From: Phoronis australis
Taxonomy: Eukaryota; Phoronida; Phoronidae
Assembly (NCBI GenBank): GCA_002633005.1
Contig: NMRA01001346.1
Coordinates: forward strand, 1 to 25,411
DNA: 25,411 nucleotides
Direction: 5' to 3'
A program made the translations under genes and the position numbers. The notes under the pieces are model-generated. The model made no database searches. It was given only the letters and a program-made list of their open reading frames with translations, and was not told the origin of the DNA. Positions 12,701 through 21,700 of the stretch are shown here, one piece after another. Each line of letters opens with the position of its first letter. The first letter of the stretch is position 1.

Positions 12701-15700
12701 ACAGCAATAATGATAATAATCCACGGACTTGTGCTGGCAAATCATTGCAGACGATGATCGATAGATAAAATTGAATCTGAAATGTCATAAATGTCACAAG
12801 AATTCAACCGAACCGAAAATAGTGTGAGCAAGTAGATATACAACTTGTGAACATCTCAAATGTAGGTTCTATAATGTATAAATATGCAGCTTTCAACAAA
12901 CCCTGAATATTCAGTGTTTCAGCCAACTTAAATAAAAGTTATTATTTATAGCATCTTATCACACGATTGTAATGCATAAGAGTATCCATCAATCACTTTA
13001 TAAGTATACCTTTCAGTCTTTTACACTCCTTGGCAATAGCAGAACCTCCAGCTTTCGCAATGGCACGGGATACCTCACCTGAAATCCAGGAGACCCTAAT
13101 GAATGGAAGCACCTCAAACACGACAATTCCTTCTAGCAGATATTTCTCTAAACGAAAACAATGAATTAAACAGTAGTGACACATATGGGTAAATTTTAAA
13201 CCTGAATAGAATTTTGTAATTTTAGATGCCATTCGGCTAACTAGGAAGTTCTAGCAATTAACGCTTCTAGAAAAATAAGAAAACGTGAGTTTAATCATGC
13301 AAATGTAGGCTTGAAACGACAGGTGAACATGCCCTTTCGTGTCATATTGCATCACCGTGATATCCCAGCAGACACAACAAAATGTGGTAACAGTTGAATT
13401 GAATAGGTGTTTGAATGGAACACCAATGTGTGCGGGTGTAATCGCAGCTGTTTGAATTTAAAGATGATTCTTGCAGTGGCATGACAAAACAAACCAGTAA
13501 GCCTAATAGTTTATCAAATTTGAGATTGATGTATGGCACTTAGGGACTCAAAGCGATCCCCATAACATATTGCAAGACCAAACTTACTAGTGTTCAAGAT
13601 AGAGTTTAAGATAAGAGGCTAATTTTTTTACTTAAAAGTTAGACTAAAAAGTCAACCAGAATCAAAACACTAAATTTTATGTTTAACCTCATCGCTACCA
13701 ACCATCATTTTTGCAGTGCTAGTGGTTAAGTGTAAGGGAACAATCTCAGGAGATAGACGGAAGTTTTACATACATGTACTTATGAACGGTTTCGGACACT
13801 TATCATCCATTCTCATGTTGTGATGCTGCATATGATGTCAGTGCCAGTGACTTACAGACAGAAAAACACCTGAACTTGGCTAGTGCTGGCTAGTATTGCA
13901 TAAGGTCAGTCACAGACCAACGAATTTCCTAATCACTCATAACCATAACCACTCACAATGAATCAAATTACTTGACAAGCCATACATGTTGGTGCAAGGA
14001 AATGTTTAATCTTACCAACGGTCAAATCCAAATCATGATTAGTGGGATTCACTATTGCGTCCGTCATTTGTTTTGTTATGTCTCCCTGAAGAACGCGCAC
14101 TAATAGGTGTCCAATTTTTGCACAATCTTTGTCCATGGAGATTTCTGGTTTGCTCGGTGTGCCAGCGCCTGGAAATAAAGCCAATGACTGAACTTTCCAT
14201 GTATCTCTCACTCTCATTTCACCACATGGATGTGACTTGAATGAATATCGACACTTGTTGTCCTACAGACAACTGTACATATCCTGATGATGTCTTGTTG
14301 AATAAGACGAAACGTTGAGTTAACATGAACATGCGGCAATTGTCCGTTTTCTAATCGTACTTTGGCCAAAAAATGATGTGATGACTGAACTACCACTAGC
14401 CATTACGACCGAGAACAGCACACAACTCCAAAGCCTCATTACGAGGGTCCACTATTATGAAAGTTAACAAAAAAAAAAAAACAGTTGGAAACGTACGTCT
14501 CAGTGACACATCTCAACATTGAAAGCTGTTCTCGGCTGATCTGTCCAGACGTAAGAGTCCCTCATAAAAGAAGTAATAGAAGAAAACTTCCACTTGTGAC
14601 AATTTAACCATGCACCAGACAACAGAATTACCGGCCTTTTTACCTGACGGCTCTTCAATTACGTCTATCTGTTGGTTCCTTCGCTTAGCACGATCATGGC
14701 GTTTGGAAGTCTTGGGTTGGTTAGTCAATCGGGTTATTTCAGCTTCAAAGGCCTGAAACCGCCATTATCAACAATTAAATGCGTGAGTACTGCTGCAAAC
14801 GACAAAGCAAACGGATACATAATTTATACACGTTGGCCATGAGTTATAGGCGACACAAGGGTCATGAAATTACTACTCGGAGGTACAAGAGCATCAGTGT
14901 ACGACTTGAGCTTGAGAATATAAGTCACGAAAAATGCTTGTACGAACCCGAAAAAACTAACCAAAAATTAATGAACAAAACATAAAAACAGTTGCATCAT
15001 TTTTATAAAACTGAAGTTGAAATTGTTTCTACTTTAACAAAAACACTATATTTAATTATACAATACTGTCAGATAATTTTTTACTACTCGTGATAGCATT
15101 TATTGACCAAAAGCACACAAGTTTCACTGTGTCATTACTTAGTGTGTCAACGAACATGACCTTGACTACCTTGACAAAAATAACAGTAGCTAAGTTTATA
15201 CTGTATATAGCTGTGCCCATCTTACTGTACGAATTGGTGGAGTATCCAGCACTCAATGGTCTACTTTTTGACTGCTTCGTCAGGGTAAAAATGTTAGCAG
15301 CGTTGTATATTTTTAGTTCAATTGAATCGCAAGTGAAAGAAGCGTGGTAATATCTTACAAAAAGCGAAACGACAGAATAAGATAAGAGTAGATAAAGGAC
15401 GCTTTATTTAACACTAATTATGTAATACAAAACCACAACAAAATGAAGTTTGAAAGTTGTTGTTAAAGCCGGAACTTAAGTTGAAGTTGGAGTTAACTTT
15501 AAAGTCGAAACTCTCACCGGATAGAAATTACACCCCGGAGAGCATTCGAATTCACTGCCCAAGATTCCTGTTTTTAAGTACAATCAGCACTATGAATGTT
15601 CCAAAAATACGCTAATTTAGGGTTTAAAGTTTAAGGCAAAAACCAATAAAAATGTAAAATGCAATTTCGTCATCGAAAGTGTCAAATTTGGAATTTAGAT

Positions 15701-18700
15701 AATAGACACCGCCTATACACTAAGTAGGCCTGGCGCAGTTCCTGCAAAATTGTGACACGTTTATCTCACTACTCCTCCAATAGACAACATTTCCTTCACA
15801 TTCTTATAATATAAGTCTCTTGTAACATTAAAGTCAGAGACCAGACAAGTCGTGAATTTACTGTCTGATGGCTCTCATCTTCCATCATTTTCATATGAAC
15901 ACCATTAAAAACGCCGGGGCCAGATCCTACAAGAGGTTTATGAACTACATGTATGTGTGTGGAGGCAATGTTCACTCTTACAGGGAGTTTGAGACGACAG
16001 ATTGACCGATATCAAATTAGTACACAAATTTTTCATAGATTTCAACAAAATGCAACTCACCTGGCAAGTCGGCACATCCTTGTCATAAACGACTATTCGA
16101 ATGTCTTTAAGATGAAGAGGAGACATTTCGCTGAACTTGCCAAACTCTTCAAACATCACTCGAGCAACAAAATCACGCGGATACCCAAGATTTCCCGTAC
16201 CAATTGCTGGGAATGCAATAGAGCCCAAGTTTTCTCGGTCAGCCTTTTTCAAACATCCACGAATGGTTTGTCGAAGAATCTAGTATGCAAAAATTAAACT
16301 ATTACTAAATTCAGCTAAATGTCAAACTTACTTTTATGTACTTGCAGCATTCTATTTGCGGCAGGTTGTGCATGCGCGCAGTGACTTCATACTCCGGGGT
16401 GGAATGTTTTCTGTTTTTTTAATGGTGCCATTCTAATGACTCATGATAACAACATGTAGTCATTTGAATGCTTAAATGACCGGGAAGAATCATCACTGGA
16501 AAATTGCGAACTTCAGGTATACAGATTAGTTTCCCTGATTGTCATGTTGTACTAAACACTTACACATAACTTCCCTTCTCAGGCGACCGACCACTCGCAT
16601 GTCAAACGGTTATCAAATGGTATTGGTTGACATGAATGAAGAATAAAAAACTCGATGACCCAAAACTCTAATATATTTCCATTAAGATACCTAATAAACT
16701 TTTCAGTCAAAAGTATGACTTACACGTTCTGTCTGTGGTGTTCCAAATTGCAAGGCAGCTAAGTAGTATACCTTTTGGCACTTCAAGTTAAATCCCTTGG
16801 TATCTAAGACCTCTCCGTATTTGATGCCATTCGGGTGTAGCCTACTGCACTCCTGTTGTAGCTGTGGCCCCGCATTTTTAAGCATGGAACTTGAGACAGC
16901 GCCATGAGAAAGATTCAGTTCAGTCCCGACTGTGTTGACCAATACGGCAGCCTGGAATGATAAATTTAGTTAAATTTTGTAATAAATTGATCAAATGACA
17001 TGAATAACGTCATCACAATGCCGTATCAACCTCAAGAACAAAACGATCTACTGAGTAGCCAACCAAATAGAACGAAAACAAGATTCCTAAAGATTATCTT
17101 TCACTAACTTCTATACCGTTTTCCATCATTTGTCCATTCGGTCACACTGCCGAACAATTGAAGTTGTGTACTTGTACTTAATAATTAGACCCGTTTACAC
17201 AAAAGGAACGTTCCCATACAAACGGTAAGAACAATTCCCTTTCCCTGCCTTCTACATTACACGCTCCCTTCTCTCTCCTGATCTCCCTCTCCCAGTCTGC
17301 CGAAATGACCCTTCAGTTCATAAATGCACACTGCCATGCAGCCTACTTTCTCATCGGCAAGTTGTCCTTTTTTCATCTTGATAACTACGCCTGATTGGGT
17401 TGTTAATTCATTGGATGCAGACTTTTTGAATGTACTTGCTACTTCACTTGAGTTCGAAGAAAATTCTGAAAATTAAAAAACAATTACATAAAGCGCGAGA
17501 CGAATATCAAAGAATTAGTATGATGAATGTCTACAAGCGGACTCGGCATTATGAAAATAAAGAATATTAAGCTTACCTTCTGGCAAGTCCGGGACAACTT
17601 TAGTTCGCAAGGAGCTTGATGGCATGTCGGACAGTCCGATTTCAGTGGTGACTGCATTGCAAAATTCTTGGACAATTCCATCTTGAGGGTCAACAAAATG
17701 AACTTCTTTTATACATGATTGTGGATTAGACACAAAATAGTCAACAACTGCCCTGACAACAGTCTGAGTGGATAATTTCAGAGGCACACGAAATATACCG
17801 GCACCGACTGCTGGAATGGCCAACGAAGATAGACGTTTCTTTTCAGTTACTTCAAGGGCTCTCGAAATTCCTTCAAACAGGTAGTTCTCTTCGTTACTGT
17901 AACCTCCACTCCACAGGGGCCCCACTACATGGACAATGTTTCGACATGGAAGCTTTCCACTCCCCAAGATGGCGGCTCCACCTGTTAACAACTTACCATG
18001 CTGTTCAACCCATTTATCGCATTCATCTTGTATACTCTTCCCACCTAAACGGAACAAGTTGCAATGTCAGCACCAAAAGTAAAAGTGTGACAATTTCGTT
18101 TACTATGAAGAACTAATTTAAAGTTACTGGTGCCATTGAATGACGTGAATAAATATAAGACATGAGATAAATTAACGGTAATAAAGTAACTGAATAGATT
18201 GCAAAATAAAAACACATAGCTAACAGACAGATACCTTCTTTTAAGATGGCGCCAGCAAGTCCTCCGATGTTGCGGAGCTCTCCGTTGGCGGCATTAACAA
18301 TCACATCCACCTTGTGCTTGGTCAAGTCGCCTTGAATCACCTTAAAGGTTTTTCCATTCTTCGAAACCTGCAACGCAGCGCGATTGTCGTTTTCGTCCAG
18401 CATTACAAACCCTGGTTCGACTTCATCACGAGTACTTTGATCATTTACTACTTCAATTATACAATTGTTGTTGCTCTGAACACTTTCCAAGAAAGTTTTG
18501 CCCCGACCTTGACTGAAGAATTCCGCCATTCCTGGCTCTGTTACATCATGGCCTCTGGAGCGAATTGTCGAGAGAAGCTCCTGCAGCTTTTTCTTTGCGA
18601 AACCAAGCCCCAACTTTGTTCCTCTTATAACCAAGAGTTCATTCTCCATCTCAATGGCCACAAAATACTTTTTAAGTGATTCTTGGAACTTGTGAATTTT

Positions 18701-21700
18701 GTTGCGTTTGTATTCAACAATAAAGCGAAAGTGTCCACGACTCAAGGCGAAGTTGTCGTTGTAGATCGTGTTTTGGTCAATAAAATCTTGTACAACTTCG
18801 CAAACATTGGCAATGACATGGCTTGTTCCCGCAACGACAAGGTGGGAGAAATCAGAACATTCGATAATTTCTAAACATCCCTTGTACCTTTCGAGTTGAT
18901 CAGCCTTAATTTTTTGCCAACTTGAACTCTTGAGGACGACAGTCGATTCTTTCTCAATAGGTATCTTGACTTCCTTGAGCTCCTGGCTCACAATTTTCGC
19001 AGCTTTTCTTGCAAATGTCTTGTTTGACGAACGCACTGTGATATCGTTATTTGTTTTACTCAAGGCAACAGTCAGTTTTTGTGAGTGGAATTGCGAATAA
19101 ATGTAATCTTGACATTCGGGATTTTGTAGCAGATGACAAATGGCCGGAGTGGAACCAATAGTTTCTGAATCAAGGTTTCGAAGAATTTCGTACATCATAG
19201 TTTTTGCTTTGTTAACTTCGAGAGGGATTCCAGTAAACTGAATTACTGCATTTGTTAAATCGATTTTGCATTTACAACCGAATAAATCAACCCCGATTTC
19301 ATGTAAGAAGCGCAGTTCGTAATCTTCCAGTTTAGTTACGGTTTCCGTCACTTCCCGAGATTTCCGATCGAATTCGTCTTCCAAATTTTGTTTCTCCTTG
19401 TTTACCTTTTTTGCCAGCGCTTCAACAGCTCTCTTCAATCCAATGATTCTGATGATGTGTTGACTATCACTTTTCTCCAAAACTGCCTCTTTTTCATAAC
19501 CTTTCATGCTATCCGGAAGGGTTTTTACCAGATCATCCCAAATGTCTTGCAAAACGTTGATGTGCTCACTGCAGTACTTATCCAAAAAATTGTCAACAGC
19601 AGTCTTGATCATTTCCTCCCATGAATGCGGCAATTCCATAATTTGCACGGGGCTCGACAACTCGCAAGTCACAAGAAAACTGTCCACAGTGCAGGATTCC
19701 CACTTCAGCTTACCGTGGTGTCTTTGCAACTCACTTTCAAATAACTGACGACTATCCATCCTCGTGGAAATGAATTCGACAACAGCCTTATTAAGAGGCC
19801 CAACCAATACGTGCTCCGGTACACGGACAGCGGGTTGTGAAGCATCCTCTTCTGGGTGTCGGAATCCAAGTTTTTCATGATACTCACTCACTTTGACTTC
19901 GTGATTATTTATTTCGTGCTTTTTTATTTTGAGGACATTTGGAAGAACTGAAAAAGAAAATATCCGACTCATTTCAAGTATGTTTTTGCAACCACAATAG
20001 TTTGTTCTGTTGTTATATCAGTTCGGCAAAACAGGTTGATCACTGTCTCTTGATGAAATGGTAAATATAGCGAAATCACTAGAGAAACTAAAATTGACGG
20101 ATGCTAGCAAACGTTTCGGCGTGGTCCGTCAGGACTTTGCTGACGACTAGAGAAACTGGAGAGTTTTCTGGCGTATGCTTGATAAGGATGTCACTCGGTA
20201 GAGGGAGATAATTGAAGAACACATTCCCAATTCAAGAAGGGATTCTGGGTCCTGATTTGATAGATTCATTGATTTTACGTGCGTACCAGTTGTCCTCCTT
20301 ACCAATAATATTGGCGGAGGCAAGAGAAATTAGTACTCAGTGGCCATGGTGTGCTGAACCACGGCAGTCAGTCTGTCGTATTCATTGTGTTCGTTAAACT
20401 GGGTTCCAAATGACTGGACATTCTGCCCCTCCAGATACTCCAGTCATCAATAAAGGCCTGGCAGACCAGGCCAGAACGTGTGCTACCATCCGTCAATTTA
20501 AATCTCTCAGTAAGTGATTTCGCCAAGGGGGCCATGGACCCTACTAAAGTTCTACCAGATACCATTTGGGAGTTTGGGTGCGCGCAAGCAGGGGCTCGTG
20601 GGGGGAGAATAAAGAACACATGCGTCCTGAACAAACTGAACAAACCCCGTTTACCTTTTTTTAGTCAACATGTCTGCAACCCCAAACATTTGAGGACTCT
20701 GCGTCCCCACATTTTAGGCTGGGCGCGCGCATGTCTCGAAATTCTGGTTATTCCCGTGCCCTGGCCCCCCTAACTAAAAATCCTGGATCCGCCCCTGTAT
20801 TGGCGTTGGTTTTGACATATTGATTTGATTTGACTTGGTAACCGTTGCTGGCTATAAAATTAGCCAATGACTAACAATTTGTTTTAATTACACCGATGAG
20901 CGCTATGATCGTTTTTGAGAGATACTTTGGAGTTCAGCCAGGGTATGGTTAAAATGGTTCACAAAGCAAGTACTCTGGTTACGGGCTAGCATTCTGCGTA
21001 GCTATGTTCAGTTCCACTTGATGAAGAACTTCGCCACGTTATGACTGGGGCTGCTGATGATGCTAAACTGTGCATTAAGAGCCGTTACACTGATGACCGA
21101 AAAAAGTTCAAGTAATAATTATTTCCACACATGGGGCACTAGCTAGACTCTTCGTGGAACACAATTAAGTTCAAATTTTGTAAATCAAAGAGTTACTTTT
21201 GATAGCACAGATTTTTTTCAGAATGAACGAAACAGATTACACCAGTACTCTTTTCGACAGCATTTTGTATTGTTTCTAGCTATGGAATTGTTTATTTGTG
21301 AATGGCCTGACACCGTAAGTTGTGGCGATCTTAACAAAGTGCGTGGACCAACATCTGTCAAGATTTAGCCAGCATTGAAACGAATCCTAGATGAAAAAAT
21401 GGATATTCAGTCACAAACTGTAGTCTCTCGAGTTTTGAATCGTTCAGTTAATTTTGAAAACCCCGACTGTTGTTGTGCTGACATGGTTGATTAGTTGCTG
21501 ATAAGCGAATAGCTTTTCAAGTACCCCGTTAAATCTCATCTAACCATATACCCAATTATGGTGACAGTGGGTGTGAAGCGCTATAAATATATACCCAATT
21601 ATGGTGACAGTGGGTGTGATGCGCTATAAACATATACCCAATTATGGTGACAGTGGGTGTGATGCGCTATAAATATATCCAATTATGGTGGCAGTGGGTG

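Noticed and set aside
18314-18679. 121-codon plus-strand open frame
   Set aside because: It is antisense to the conserved KH-like and macro 1 exon.
20480-20773. 97-codon plus-strand open frame
   Set aside because: It falls within the GC-richer hAT-like remnant and shows no transposase or other domain.
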